A DNA stretch of 64,000 nucleotides, from assembly GCF_018919145.1 (NCBI RefSeq), contig NZ_JAHLQJ010000013.1, positions 1 to 64,000 of the forward strand, written 5' to 3'. Below are positions 53,236 through 61,000 of the stretch, piece after piece. The translations under genes and the position numbers were made by a program. The notes under the pieces were generated by a model, which searched no databases, was not told the origin of the DNA, and was given only the letters and a program-made list of their open reading frames with translations. This DNA is from Paenibacillus brevis. GTDB taxonomy: Bacteria; Bacillota; Bacilli; Paenibacillales; Paenibacillaceae. Each line of letters begins with the position of its first letter. Position 1 is the stretch's first letter.

Positions 53236-54597
53236 TTATGCTTTACCTACAGCTGCTTCTTGAAAAGAAAGAAAAAGCTCAGATTCAATTCTAGTGGTAT
53301 TCTGCTTATTAGTACGAATTGCTAGTGATTCTCTATACTGTTCTGCGTCGGCTGTTTTAATAAACTCAATGGTCTTATCGTGATGGGCTTTTACAACCTT
53401 TTCTATTTCTTCAATTGTCACATTAAAGAATTCTCTTCTCGAATTTATAAGATTCATTTTTTTCTTTTCAAATGCATTGTGTAACGCTGACTCAAGTTTT
53501 GGAGCATTGTCAGAAAATATCATGGCATGGACATCAAAATTGAAAGGGACCGAGGCATCACTAAGTTCATAAACTCTTTCGTAAGGGTCAAGTCTTCGTG
53601 TCATTCCAATTTTGAATACATCCTCACCGAATGCTCCGATATTAGAAATAATGTATACATAACCAGCTTTCTGATTAGCCTCTCGATAATCAATATCTTT
53701 GAGATTCTTTTCAATCTCACTCAAATTCAATGAGAGTTCATCAATTTTGCCCTGGAGGAGTTCCCGCTCACTTTCATCTGTGCAGTTGTCCAGCTGTTTC
53801 ATAATCTTCCCTAAAGCGTTTGAGTAGTGCTTTCTCTCTTTTTCAATAGACTTTCGAGCTTCTTCTATTTCTTTTTGAAGTTGAGCTTCTTCTCTAAGTT
53901 GCTCCCTGATAAGCTTCTGTTCTTCTTTTTCCTCTTGTTTTTTTAACTGATATTCGTATGCAAGATACAATTCGTCAAGTTTGAATCGCAAGTACTCTTG
54001 AGAGATACATACTTGCATTATTCTCCCCAATTTGTTTAGAGTCTCAAATGATTTCATAATCTTCTTCTCGTAGGTTTCAATGTTATTGAACTTAACATTT
54101 GATACACATGAATCACACTCATTATTAAATGATCGAAGTACCAGTTTGATCATGTCGTTGACCATTCTTTTTCCTTCGGTCTTATTATTGTTGACCGTCC
54201 AATTAAGATTTCCAGAACAGGCATTTCCGTTCTTTATCATCAACTTTTGTTTGCTGCGGTTTTCATCTAGCCTTTCTTTATACTTCGCACTGTTAACTAG
54301 ACTGTATTTGGGTTTATAAAAAGCGAATGACTCCAGCATGATCTGCTCATCTAGATCGATAAGATCAGAGGACTTCTTTCTGTAGGCATCTTCCAACTTG
54401 AAGAGGCTTTCCTTACGCTCTTCTATTTTGTTTAAGTAATCGTTTTGTTCGGACTTAAGTCTCTCCAATTGAAGAGATATGTCATAAAGTTCTTGGTGTT
54501 CTGGCTGCATAATTCTTTTTAGTTTCTCATTTTCTACTTGAAGTTGTTGCAATTCCTTCTTTATTGTCTTGATTCTGAATAAATCGAATATGCTCAT
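53236..54597 (-). CDS. Coiled-coil DUF4041-like protein with T5orf172 (GIY-YIG type) domain
   Basis: 453 residues. Long coiled coils (about 10-75 and 215-305), a middle helical DUF4041-like part and a C-terminal T5orf172/Mug113 domain (GYVYIISN, VFKIGMTRRLDP, LESALHNAFEKKKMN, NSRREFF), which belongs to the GIY-YIG nuclease-like superfamily. AT-rich. Such genes are common beside phage repressors and are suspected to act in superinfection exclusion or DNA metabolism; no role is proven. Confidence 0.82.
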   Translation of the reverse strand: MSIFDLFRIKTIKKELQQLQVENEKLKRIMQPEHQELYDISLQLERLKSEQNDYLNKIEERKESLFKLEDAYRKKSSDLIDLDEQIMLESFAFYKPKYSLVNSAKYKERLDENRSKQKLMIKNGNACSGNLNWTVNNNKTEGKRMVNDMIKLVLRSFNNECDSCVSNVKFNNIETYEKKIMKSFETLNKLGRIMQVCISQEYLRFKLDELYLAYEYQLKKQEEKEEQKLIREQLREEAQLQKEIEEARKSIEKERKHYSNALGKIMKQLDNCTDESERELLQGKIDELSLNLSEIEKNLKDIDYREANQKAGYVYIISNIGAFGEDVFKIGMTRRLDPYERVYELSDASVPFNFDVHAMIFSDNAPKLESALHNAFEKKKMNLINSRREFFNVTIEEIEKVVKAHHDKTIEFIKTADAEQYRESLAIRTNKQNTTRIESELFLSFQEAAVGKA

Positions 54598-54661
54598 GCT
54601 AACTCACCATTTTATGCCCCATCGGTTGGGGGATTTGCTCATTTTATATAATTATTTGTGA

Positions 54662-54952
54662 TTAAATAAATTCAACATATATATCACGATTCAAGTCAAA
54701 AGGCCCAATTAATCCAAAAAAGACCATGTAATCAATAAGCAAAGATGCTTGATTATAGGGCAATCTGAGTTTTCTTTGTAACAAAGATACTTTAGCATTT
54801 TTCTCGGTGATTACTAACCAAACCGCCTTTTGGAATAACTCCCAATTTGCGTTAATGTAGGATATATCCATGGGAGTGCTATGCATACGTAAAGGGGGTT
54901 GGACACCATCAATAAATTTAATTTTTAGTCTGCTGTATAGTTCGATATCCAT
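54662..54952 (-). CDS. Small protein with FtsK-gamma-like winged helix
   Basis: 96 residues. The C-terminal 50 residues (KVSLLQRKLRLPYNQASLLI, ending DIYVEFI) resemble the gamma winged-helix domain of FtsK. GAGGT before the ATG at 54952. Probably a DNA-binding accessory; it lies directly downstream of the repressor gene on the same strand. Confidence 0.65.
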   Translation of the reverse strand: MDIELYSRLKIKFIDGVQPPLRMHSTPMDISYINANWELFQKAVWLVITEKNAKVSLLQRKLRLPYNQASLLIDYMVFFGLIGPFDLNRDIYVEFI

Positions 54953-54994
54953 AATAACCTCAAAAGCAAATCTCTCCATTAGGGGAAATTTACT

Positions 54995-55417
54995 TTACTC
55001 TCCTTGTCTTTGGCCAGGCTTCCGGCCTTTTTCCTTTTCCATGAGTGCCTTAAAGATAATTCGCATTTCCTCACGTCGTTCTTCAGGAGCACTCAGGTAG
55101 TCTTTGAAAAAGATGCCGTGCTCTGGGTTGTTTATAAAGGCTTGGAAGGCGACTTCTTCGTCCGATAAATTTCTATCGTTGCTGGAGTTATCCTCTGGAG
55201 CAAAACCAGCAAGCAATAGTAATTCATTAATATCAGATCCAACCAACGCATTTGCCAAAGCGATTATTTTATCCCTTGATGCTTGGTATCTGTCGTTTTC
55301 GATAGAGCTAATAAAGGAATAGCTAACTCCGCTCTTTTCCTCAAGCCCTCTCAAAGATAGGTCGTTTTTTAGCCGAAGTTCTCGTATCTTTTTCCCAAGC
55401 TTTTGGGTATTTTTCAT
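54995..55417 (-). CDS. XRE-family repressor (CI-like)
   Basis: 140 residues with an N-terminal helix-turn-helix (LSLRGLEEKSGVSYSFISSI) and a C-terminal part that could be the ImmA cleavage region. Divergent from the Cro-like gene, with operator-like repeats in between. AGGTGATG site. Confidence 0.88.
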   Translation of the reverse strand: MKNTQKLGKKIRELRLKNDLSLRGLEEKSGVSYSFISSIENDRYQASRDKIIALANALVGSDINELLLLAGFAPEDNSSNDRNLSDEEVAFQAFINNPEHGIFFKDYLSAPEERREEMRIIFKALMEKEKGRKPGQRQGE

Positions 55418-55449
55418 ATAACATCACCTAATTTGATATTAAACGTTTC

Positions 55450-55533
55450 GTGTTACAAAACACAATACAATTAAGTAAAGATGTTCTAAAATTCAAAACA
55501 TGTGTTGACAAACAAAACAGAAGGGATTATTAT
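55450..55533. promoter_or_regulatory. Lysogeny-switch operators and early promoter
   Basis: Palindrome GTGTTACAAAACAC (55450-55463), the site AACATGTGTT (55495-55504) and repeated ACAAAACA half sites fill the divergent region. TTGACA (55505-55510), 17-bp spacer and TATTAT (55528-55533) form a near-consensus rightward promoter flanked by these sites. Confidence 0.78.
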
Positions 55534-55571
55534 TTGTTTAGAAATACAAAACAGCAAGTGAGGTGATGTAA

Positions 55572-55835
55572 ATGAGCAAAGTGTTGGGGAACAACATCGC
55601 CCTTATCCGTAAGCAATTAAAGATTACACAGCAGGATCTAGCTGATTCAATTGGCATGGAAAGAACGTCGTTGTCACAGATTGAAACAGGTGCATATAAC
55701 CCTAGTGCTGACACGATGAAGAAAATATCCGATGCCTTAGGACGTCCATTAGGGGATATTTTTTTTAATCCAGATGTGTTGGATTTCAAAACGGATAATG
55801 ATTATGCTAACCATTCAACCAAGGACACAGCGTGA
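55572..55835 (+). CDS. XRE-family Cro-like regulator
   Basis: 87 residues, a single helix-turn-helix (KITQQDLADSIGMERTSLSQ) plus short tail. First gene of the rightward early operon. GAGGTGATG site. Confidence 0.9.
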   Translation: MSKVLGNNIALIRKQLKITQQDLADSIGMERTSLSQIETGAYNPSADTMKKISDALGRPLGDIFFNPDVLDFKTDNDYANHSTKDTA

Positions 55836-55849
55836 AGGAGGTGGGGTAG

Positions 55850-56065
55850 GTGGAGAAGCGTATCGCTGATCTGGAAGAGCGAGTGGCGAAGTTGGAAGCC
55901 GCCGCGGGAACGGCGGCATTCCTTAAGGAACAACTACAATTACTCGAAGTTCGAAAACGTCGTGTTGAATTGAGGATTACTGATCCAGAAGCACGCCAGC
56001 GGATTTTAAATGCTTTAGAAGCTCAGCATTGTTTGCTTCAATCATCTTTGCAACAGCTCGAATAA
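55850..56065 (+). CDS. Small coiled-coil protein
   Basis: 71 residues, almost all helical with heptads (RIADLEERVAKLEAAAG). GTG start with GGAGGTGG 6 bp upstream. Its 3' end overlaps the gene on the opposite strand by 89 bp. Unknown role in the early operon. Confidence 0.7.
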   Translation: MEKRIADLEERVAKLEAAAGTAAFLKEQLQLLEVRKRRVELRITDPEARQRILNALEAQHCLLQSSLQQLE

Positions 56066-56201
56066 TGGCTTCATGTGCAATTTCTTGTGTTTCTATTCCT
56101 GATGATGGAGAAGATTCTTCTTCCAAATCTAAATTCGCATGTTGATATTCAATAAAGCCTAGATTCTCGAGATCTTTATACAGCAATCCAATGTTCTTCA
56201 A
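55977..56201 (-). CDS. Small protein, antisense to neighbouring early genes
   Basis: 74 residues with an acidic middle and a C-terminal amphipathic helix (AIIRAVAKMIEANNAELLKH). TTG start with GAGGAGG 8 bp upstream. It is the only leftward gene in the rightward early region and its tail overlaps the preceding coiled-coil gene. No family recognised. Confidence 0.6.
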   Translation of the reverse strand: MKNIGLLYKDLENLGFIEYQHANLDLEEESSPSSGIETQEIAHEAIIRAVAKMIEANNAELLKHLKSAGVLLDQ

Positions 56202-56269
56202 TATTTATTCCTCCTCTCTGTAATGTGATCTTGGACAATCCCATTCTAGCAGAATTTAGGAGGTTCAAC

Positions 56270-56434
56270 ATGGAAGGAGTGATTCGATTGGAACACAATC
56301 TGCAAGACATCAAGGAAATTCTTGAGACTCGCGATCCGGAAGAAGTCAATCGTCTGTTAGATGAAGGCTGGCAGCTCAACTACATCAACCACGAGCCGAG
56401 CCGGAGTCGCTACGTTTTGATCAAGTTCGAATAA
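56270..56434 (+). CDS. Small hypothetical phage protein
   Basis: 54 residues; predicted mixed alpha-beta (LDEGWQLNYINHEPSRSRYV). GGAGG before the ATG at 56270. No function recognised. Confidence 0.65.
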   Translation: MEGVIRLEHNLQDIKEILETRDPEEVNRLLDEGWQLNYINHEPSRSRYVLIKFE

Positions 56435-56446
56435 GGGGGAGTGGAC

Positions 56447-56770
56447 ATGGACGCAGAGCTTATCAAAATAGATCTAAATCTAAACCAGTTGGAAGCAGCG
56501 ATTAATCGCGCTGTAGATAAAGCGATTGAACGACATGCTCTTCAAGCCCAGTTTAAGCCTCTTTTAAGTAAAACTGATTTGATGGAACTCCTTGATATCG
56601 GAGCTACTAAAGCTAGCGAGTTGCTAAACAGGGAAGACTTTCCTGTCACCCGTGAATTCGGGCATCCAAGGGTGCTGACGCATTTGTTAATGGTCTGGAT
56701 TGAAGAGCATACCGAGTGGGTCCGAGATAATGCTGGAGACAATAGGAAGTTGAAATGGGGGGCAGCATGA
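56447..56770 (+). CDS. Excisionase-like small DNA-binding protein
   Basis: 107 residues. N-terminal coiled coil, then a MerR/excisionase-like winged helix (LSKTDLMELLDIGATKASELL, FPVTREFGHPRV). AAGGGGGAG before the ATG at 56447. Could be the excisionase or an early regulator. Confidence 0.65.
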   Translation: MDAELIKIDLNLNQLEAAINRAVDKAIERHALQAQFKPLLSKTDLMELLDIGATKASELLNREDFPVTREFGHPRVLTHLLMVWIEEHTEWVRDNAGDNRKLKWGAA

Positions 56771-57015
56771 AGAGATTCCGATGGATGCGCCAATCTTCCC
56801 GGGCTGCTGTTATCTCTGCCACAGTTACTCGGGTGATATTGCAGGGAGTATCCGTAGAGGCGGCGTTGGAACTGTCGCTTCCACATTATTCGATTAATCC
56901 AGGGGCTATTTCACAGTTGGAATTTAAGAGGCTGCTTCGGGATTCGAAGTTGGAGTTCAAAAGGATAGAAGAAACCCGCCGGGACGGTACCGGCCGCCGG
57001 CGGATGAGGGGATAA
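56767..57015 (+). CDS. Small basic hypothetical phage protein
   Basis: 82 residues, strongly basic C-terminus (RRDGTGRRRMRG). GGGGGG before the ATG; overlaps the previous stop by 4 bp. No family recognised. Confidence 0.6.
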   Translation: MKRFRWMRQSSRAAVISATVTRVILQGVSVEAALELSLPHYSINPGAISQLEFKRLLRDSKLEFKRIEETRRDGTGRRRMRG

Positions 57016-57104
57016 AGAGGAGGGGTGAACTCTTAACTACATATTACTACGCTATACCCTTCCTCACTATTCCAATTCGGAATATTAGGAGGTGACTCGA
57101 AATT

Positions 57105-57353
57105 ATGAAATTCGGTGCCATTATGCAGGCTTGCCGAGAGCGGGCAGGGCTTACGCAAGAACAGATGGCAGTTCGGCTTCATCGTACCCAGGCTTGTATC
57201 AGCAAATATGAAAATGACCATAAGGTGCCAGATATGCCGACGATGATGAGTTGGGTGGAGGCTACTGGAGCCAAAGAGGTCTTAATAGCCTTCCTGTATG
57301 GAATGGACGGTCTTAATGTAATGCAAAATCTTATGACTTTAATAGGAGGATGA
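57105..57353 (+). CDS. XRE-family helix-turn-helix protein
   Basis: 82 residues with helix-turn-helix GLTQEQMAVRLHRTQACISK. A third XRE regulator in this element. AGGAGGTG upstream. Confidence 0.88.
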   Translation: MKFGAIMQACRERAGLTQEQMAVRLHRTQACISKYENDHKVPDMPTMMSWVEATGAKEVLIAFLYGMDGLNVMQNLMTLIGG

Positions 57354-57358
57354 TTTTT

Positions 57359-57634
57359 GTGAATAGAGCAGAGTTGGTAAAGCAGGCTCGTGAAGCGGGA
57401 CAAGCAGCGGGGCATAATCTGCAGTTAATTGCACGGGAGCCGGAGCGGATGAACAGCCCGGAGAAGCTGGTGGATGGAATTACTTATCTGAACACGATGA
57501 TACGGTTTGCAGAAGAAGAAAAGAAAAACGCCCGGCGGGCAGGCCGGACGCTTGGTTTGAGAACTCGTCTAAAGTCTCTTGTGGTGTCTATTTTAGCGGA
57601 TGATAACCGGAAACGCAAGGAGGGAACGGCTTGA
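57359..57634 (+). CDS. Small hypothetical phage protein
   Basis: 91 residues, helical and basic. The GTG at 57359 is chosen because AGGAGG lies 9 bp upstream, whereas the ATG at 57350 touches the site. Its stop overlaps the next start. Confidence 0.65.
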   Translation: MNRAELVKQAREAGQAAGHNLQLIAREPERMNSPEKLVDGITYLNTMIRFAEEEKKNARRAGRTLGLRTRLKSLVVSILADDNRKRKEGTA

Positions 57635-57933
57635 TGGATAGATATTGGCGCTCATTCCTTCATATCTTTCAGAACACTCCAAGGCTTCAGCCGCTCCTGA
57701 CTACAAGATATATGGACCCGAAGCAAGGGATCGTTCACATCACAAAGCTTCGCGCAGCTTCAAAGGGCTGGTCACAATCGGAGAAGTTCATGCTGGCCTT
57801 GGCGTTGCACTTATACAACGAGTCCAACAAAATGAACCTTTCAGATATGGACTATCTGGACCACCATCACAAGCAAGTGGCCTTCGAGGCGCTTCACATT
57901 CGTTACGAATACAGGAGGGCGTTTCATGATTGA
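57634..57933 (+). CDS. Small hypothetical phage protein
   Basis: 99 residues, helical, with a His-rich stretch (DYLDHHHKQVAFEALHIRYE). AAGGAGGG upstream. Overlaps the next gene by 8 bp. No function recognised. Confidence 0.65.
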   Translation: MDRYWRSFLHIFQNTPRLQPLLTTRYMDPKQGIVHITKLRAASKGWSQSEKFMLALALHLYNESNKMNLSDMDYLDHHHKQVAFEALHIRYEYRRAFHD

Positions 57934-58357
57934 TATGAAGGGAATTCGCACTTTGGTTGGTCGTCCTCTCACGGAGCAAGAACAGCGGCACATCGCATGG
58001 ATCAACGGTTGGGACCGGGAGGCCCGGGAATCATTCGTTGCCCTGATAAAGGCAGCTTACTGGAATGGCGCGAAGGAAGGCGGGGAGACAGTAAAGGCTT
58101 CGGTTTCCGGAATGACGGAACAAGACATTAAGCAGTTCGCCGAGGCTCTGGCCGTGCGGTACAAGCAGATTGTTGATGCTGATCTTGCTGCGAAGATCGC
58201 TTGCATTAATGATCAGACTCCAGAAAATGCGTTGCGTGAAGCTGAGGCGTTTGCACAGTACAGGTTCTATAGCGAAATGCTCGACATCATACCTAAAGAG
58301 ATCCGGCTGGTCTTTAACGCTGCCTATGATGCTCTTGGATATCAGGTAGTTGGATAG
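57926..58357 (+). CDS. Hypothetical phage protein
   Basis: 143 residues, mostly helical, no motif recognised. AGGAGGG before the ATG. Co-directional with the small early genes. Confidence 0.68.
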   Translation: MIDMKGIRTLVGRPLTEQEQRHIAWINGWDREARESFVALIKAAYWNGAKEGGETVKASVSGMTEQDIKQFAEALAVRYKQIVDADLAAKIACINDQTPENALREAEAFAQYRFYSEMLDIIPKEIRLVFNAAYDALGYQVVG

Positions 58358-58388
58358 ATCGTTTGAACCGCAGAAAGGGGAAATTAAG

Positions 58389-58649
58389 ATGCAAAAACAA
58401 AAAATGCTTCATGTGATCTGGTCGGAGAGGGAAGAAGCAACCTATTACGTTGACAAGGACAAATATTCCAAAGCACATGATTCGGGGGATGTCATAACGC
58501 TAAAGGCATTTGAAGGAAAGTACGCCTTCGACAAAACGAGCTTGCGGCGTGGTAGATCGGTAACAGCGCCCATCCTTGATACCGGAACGGAGAAAAGGCA
58601 AGCATCGGTTATCAGGTGGAAGTTTTTTGACACACCAACACCTGCCTGA
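58389..58649 (+). CDS. Small hypothetical phage protein
   Basis: 86 residues, beta-rich (MLHVIWSEREEATYYVDKDK). AAAGGGGA before the ATG at 58389. It ends just before the structured RNA region. Confidence 0.65.
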   Translation: MQKQKMLHVIWSEREEATYYVDKDKYSKAHDSGDVITLKAFEGKYAFDKTSLRRGRSVTAPILDTGTEKRQASVIRWKFFDTPTPA

Positions 58650-58660
58650 CGAGGTAGTTG

Positions 58661-58986
58661 GATAGGACAGGCTTCGGCCCTGTCTTCGGGCGCCTTGGGG
58701 GAGTCTCGGGTGAAAGCGAGGCCTAGCCTTCGGGTGGTTGACTCCAAGGGGCCAGAAGATGCGGCTGACGCATCCAAGGTGGTGGCGGAGTAGGTAGACG
58801 CTAAAGTCTGTCGGAGTGACATAGGCATTCATTTGGTTCCGAAATGAACACAGCGGGTATACCCCCGATCGTTGGCGCACATCAAAGGTTACTGTGTTCG
58901 ATAGTGCGTAAAGGACAGAGAGTCTGCGAGATGCTGTCGCTAAGAGGACGGAATGCTATGCGAGGTGCGAATCCTCGCCCACCTTG
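58661..58986 (+). ncRNA. Structured RNA with tRNA-like frame, unrecognised
   Basis: No convincing reading frame exists between 58649 and 59011. Instead there is a chain of stems: a hairpin with C(UUCG)G loop (58666-58684), a bulged long hairpin (GGAGTC 58700-58705 with GACTCC 58740-58745, plus CCTT/AAGG), GATGCG/CGCATC (58758-58774), then a tRNA-like frame. In that frame the acceptor AAGGTGG (58776-58782) pairs fully with CCACCTT (58979-58985), a D-arm GCG-loop-CGC (58785-58801) has the loop GG, and a T-arm GCGAGG-TGCGAAT-CCTCGC spans 58960-58978. Between D- and T-arm lie 158 nt with a TTCATTT/AAATGAA hairpin, CACAG/CTGTG (58849-58853 with 58892-58896) interlocked with GCGCAC/GTGCGT (58875-58880 with 58904-58909) as a pseudoknot, and GACAG/CTGTC. 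No CCA is encoded. Alternatives: a tRNA-Leu split by an intron, or a variant of a known large phage RNA. Confidence 0.7.
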
Positions 58987-59010
58987 ATCAAATTGAAAGG
59001 AGGACAAACC

Positions 59011-59271
59011 ATGTATCCAGTTATTCAGCGGCTGACCGTGGTCAGCAACCCAACCCGCATTTTTGAGGTCGGCACAGAGATCGATGGCCGGGAGGTTATT
59101 GAGATCAAGCAGGTTGGCTTCGAAGATTTTTCAGAGTTTCATGTTCTAGATGAAAAGGGCTTTCTTATCGCCAGTGTCGAAAATGCTCCGGTCATTCTGG
59201 ACTGGAAGGCAATCGCAGTGCATGACGAGGAGGAATTAGCATGCAAAGAGACATTGCCATCGGCCATATGA
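59011..59271 (+). CDS. Small hypothetical phage protein
   Basis: 86 residues, beta-rich (VGTEIDGREVIEIKQVGFED). AAAGGAGGAC before the ATG. It overlaps the next gene by 31 bp. No function recognised. Confidence 0.68.
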   Translation: MYPVIQRLTVVSNPTRIFEVGTEIDGREVIEIKQVGFEDFSEFHVLDEKGFLIASVENAPVILDWKAIAVHDEEELACKETLPSAI

Positions 59272-59423
59272 TCGTAGCAGCCGAGCAAGAGGGTCTGCCA
59301 GCACACAAGGTCGAAAGCCTTGTTCGCAGAATGGCGGGACAGATCAGGGAAGACGATGATGCTTTTTTCGCTTCCGAGGCTGTAAAGAGGTACGAAGATT
59401 TGCTTGAAAGGAGGGCTGAATGA
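59241..59423 (+). CDS. Small hypothetical phage protein
   Basis: 60 residues, helical. GAGGAGGAA lies 6 bp before the ATG, inside the preceding gene. No family recognised. Confidence 0.65.
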   Translation: MQRDIAIGHMIVAAEQEGLPAHKVESLVRRMAGQIREDDDAFFASEAVKRYEDLLERRAE

Positions 59424-59543
59424 ATGGGAGACGCTGCTGAAATGGTGCTGGAAGGCTTGTTGTGCCAGACGTGCGGGGAACTGATCGACGGTGAAGAACC
59501 TGGTTATCCTCGATCTTGCGAGGACTGTGAAAACGAAAAATGA
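59424..59543 (+). CDS. Zinc-ribbon microprotein
   Basis: 39 residues with two CxxC knuckles: CQTC (residues 14-17) and CEDC (residues 32-35). AAAGGAGG lies 9 bp upstream of the ATG, which abuts the previous stop. Typical of small phage zinc ribbons; role unknown. Confidence 0.7.
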   Translation: MGDAAEMVLEGLLCQTCGELIDGEEPGYPRSCEDCENEK

Positions 59544-59632
59544 CCCTTTGCAGAGGGTCATCAGCATTTCTATACTTTTCGCCCCTATCGTAGCAGATTG
59601 GGGACTATCCATCAAGCGGGAGGATTTATCAA

Positions 59633-59962
59633 ATGACTAAACAAGAGATTTTTGAACGGTTGCTGGCTTTGCCATCCGAAATCGCAAAGGCCGAGGATAC
59701 TGTCATTGAATCACATCGGCAGGTTATTAGCGCCAAGGACATCCTGCAGCAAAAGGAAGATGACTTGCTGCTTGGAAACATGATCGACGGGAAGAACGCC
59801 GAGATCCGTTCAGCTCAGATGCGGCAGCATACGGAGCATGAGCGCTTGAATCTTTCCAACGCGGAACTTCACCTGAAGAATGATGTGGCCAGACTTGGTA
59901 AGCTGCGCGATGAGTTCCGTGCACTCCAAGCTGTGGCCAACTTGCTTCAGGGGGTGGCGTAA
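59633..59962 (+). CDS. Coiled-coil hypothetical phage protein
   Basis: 109 residues, predicted as a long helical pair. CGGGAGGA upstream. It immediately precedes the putative recombination protein gene. No family recognised. Confidence 0.66.
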   Translation: MTKQEIFERLLALPSEIAKAEDTVIESHRQVISAKDILQQKEDDLLLGNMIDGKNAEIRSAQMRQHTEHERLNLSNAELHLKNDVARLGKLRDEFRALQAVANLLQGVA

Positions 59963-61000
59963 TTGAGCGAAGGAAATTTGACTGTCTTGCCTCAGTCCTC
60001 CGGCGGTAGTGCCGGGGGAGGGGCGATTGTTGATCTTGAATTTGGTAGTGCTGCAGATCTCCGAAAGAAGCTGGATGCGATGAAACAAAAACTGAACCTC
60101 ACGAGAGAGTTTTTCCGCGAAGTCATGCAAGAAGGCGTTGATTACGGGACTATCCCAGGAACCGACAAGCCGACGCTATATAAGCCAGGGGCTGAAGGGC
60201 TATGTGAATTTTACAATTTGGCACCGACGGTGGCGGGCAAGGTCGAAGATAAGAATCACGAGACCGGTTATTATGCCATTGATATTACTATCAGGTTAAT
60301 TCATCGCGGGACGGGCTCTATCATTGCCGAAGGCGTTGGACATGCAAATACTTACGAGAGTCGTTATCGTTGGCGCTGGTATTCAGAGTATAAGCTGCCT
60401 AAAGGTGTTGATAAAGCTTCGCTCTATAAGGAAGAGCGGGATGAATGGAAGAATGGTCGCAAGACTGGTAATACCTACACGATGTACCGGATGGAAAACG
60501 ACGATATGCATTCGATTTGGAACACGGTGCTGAAGATGGCTAAGAAGCGTGCACTTGTTGATGCTGTCCTTTCCGCTACTCGATCGAGCGGTATCTTCTC
60601 TCAGACGGAAGAGGAGTTAAATGCTTATCTGAACGGGGAGGATCCTGAAGCGGGGGACGAGGAAGGACATACAACTACTAGAAAGTCCTCACAGACTACT
60701 AAAACAACTAGAAATACATCCACTGGGCGGCCAACAAGCGGTTCTAAAACAGGTGGTACATTTTCAGACAAGAACCGCGCATTTGATCTTGCCAAACGAC
60801 TCAATGGTGGAAATATGGATTGGAAATGGCTAACTGACCGTGCTGTTGAAGCGTTAGGTCGTCCGATTGCAAAGGTAGTACAGGACGTAGCAGACGCTGA
60901 GTGGAAGCAGGTCGCGGATTACCTTGAACAGTACGGAATTGGTGGAAATGGAGATCAGGGAGAAATCGACTTTAGTGATCTGCCGGAGGACATGCAATGA
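59963..61000 (+). CDS. Phage protein, possible recombination function
   Basis: 345 residues. A conserved globular core (about 25-215) starts with LTREFFREVMQEGVDYGTIP and KPTLYKPGAEGLCEFYNL, a pattern I know only from uncharacterised phage proteins found near nuclease and annealing genes. A Thr/Ser-rich linker (about 230-265) leads to a small C-terminal helical domain. TTG start with GGGGGTGG upstream. It overlaps the SbcD-like gene by 4 bp, so a DNA-recombination role is inferred from position only. Confidence 0.7.
   Translation: MSEGNLTVLPQSSGGSAGGGAIVDLEFGSAADLRKKLDAMKQKLNLTREFFREVMQEGVDYGTIPGTDKPTLYKPGAEGLCEFYNLAPTVAGKVEDKNHETGYYAIDITIRLIHRGTGSIIAEGVGHANTYESRYRWRWYSEYKLPKGVDKASLYKEERDEWKNGRKTGNTYTMYRMENDDMHSIWNTVLKMAKKRALVDAVLSATRSSGIFSQTEEELNAYLNGEDPEAGDEEGHTTTRKSSQTTKTTRNTSTGRPTSGSKTGGTFSDKNRAFDLAKRLNGGNMDWKWLTDRAVEALGRPIAKVVQDVADAEWKQVADYLEQYGIGGNGDQGEIDFSDLPEDMQ

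Noticed and set aside
58445-58880. Two minus-strand ORFs of about 126 aa across 58,445-58,880
   Set aside because: They overlap the 86-aa gene and the structured RNA, lack ribosome binding sites and are probably artefacts of the GC-rich stems.
59541-59562. Hairpin TGACCCT-TTGCA-GAGGGTCA after the zinc-ribbon gene as a terminator
   Set aside because: The stem is good but no T run follows closely; left out of the feature list as unproven.
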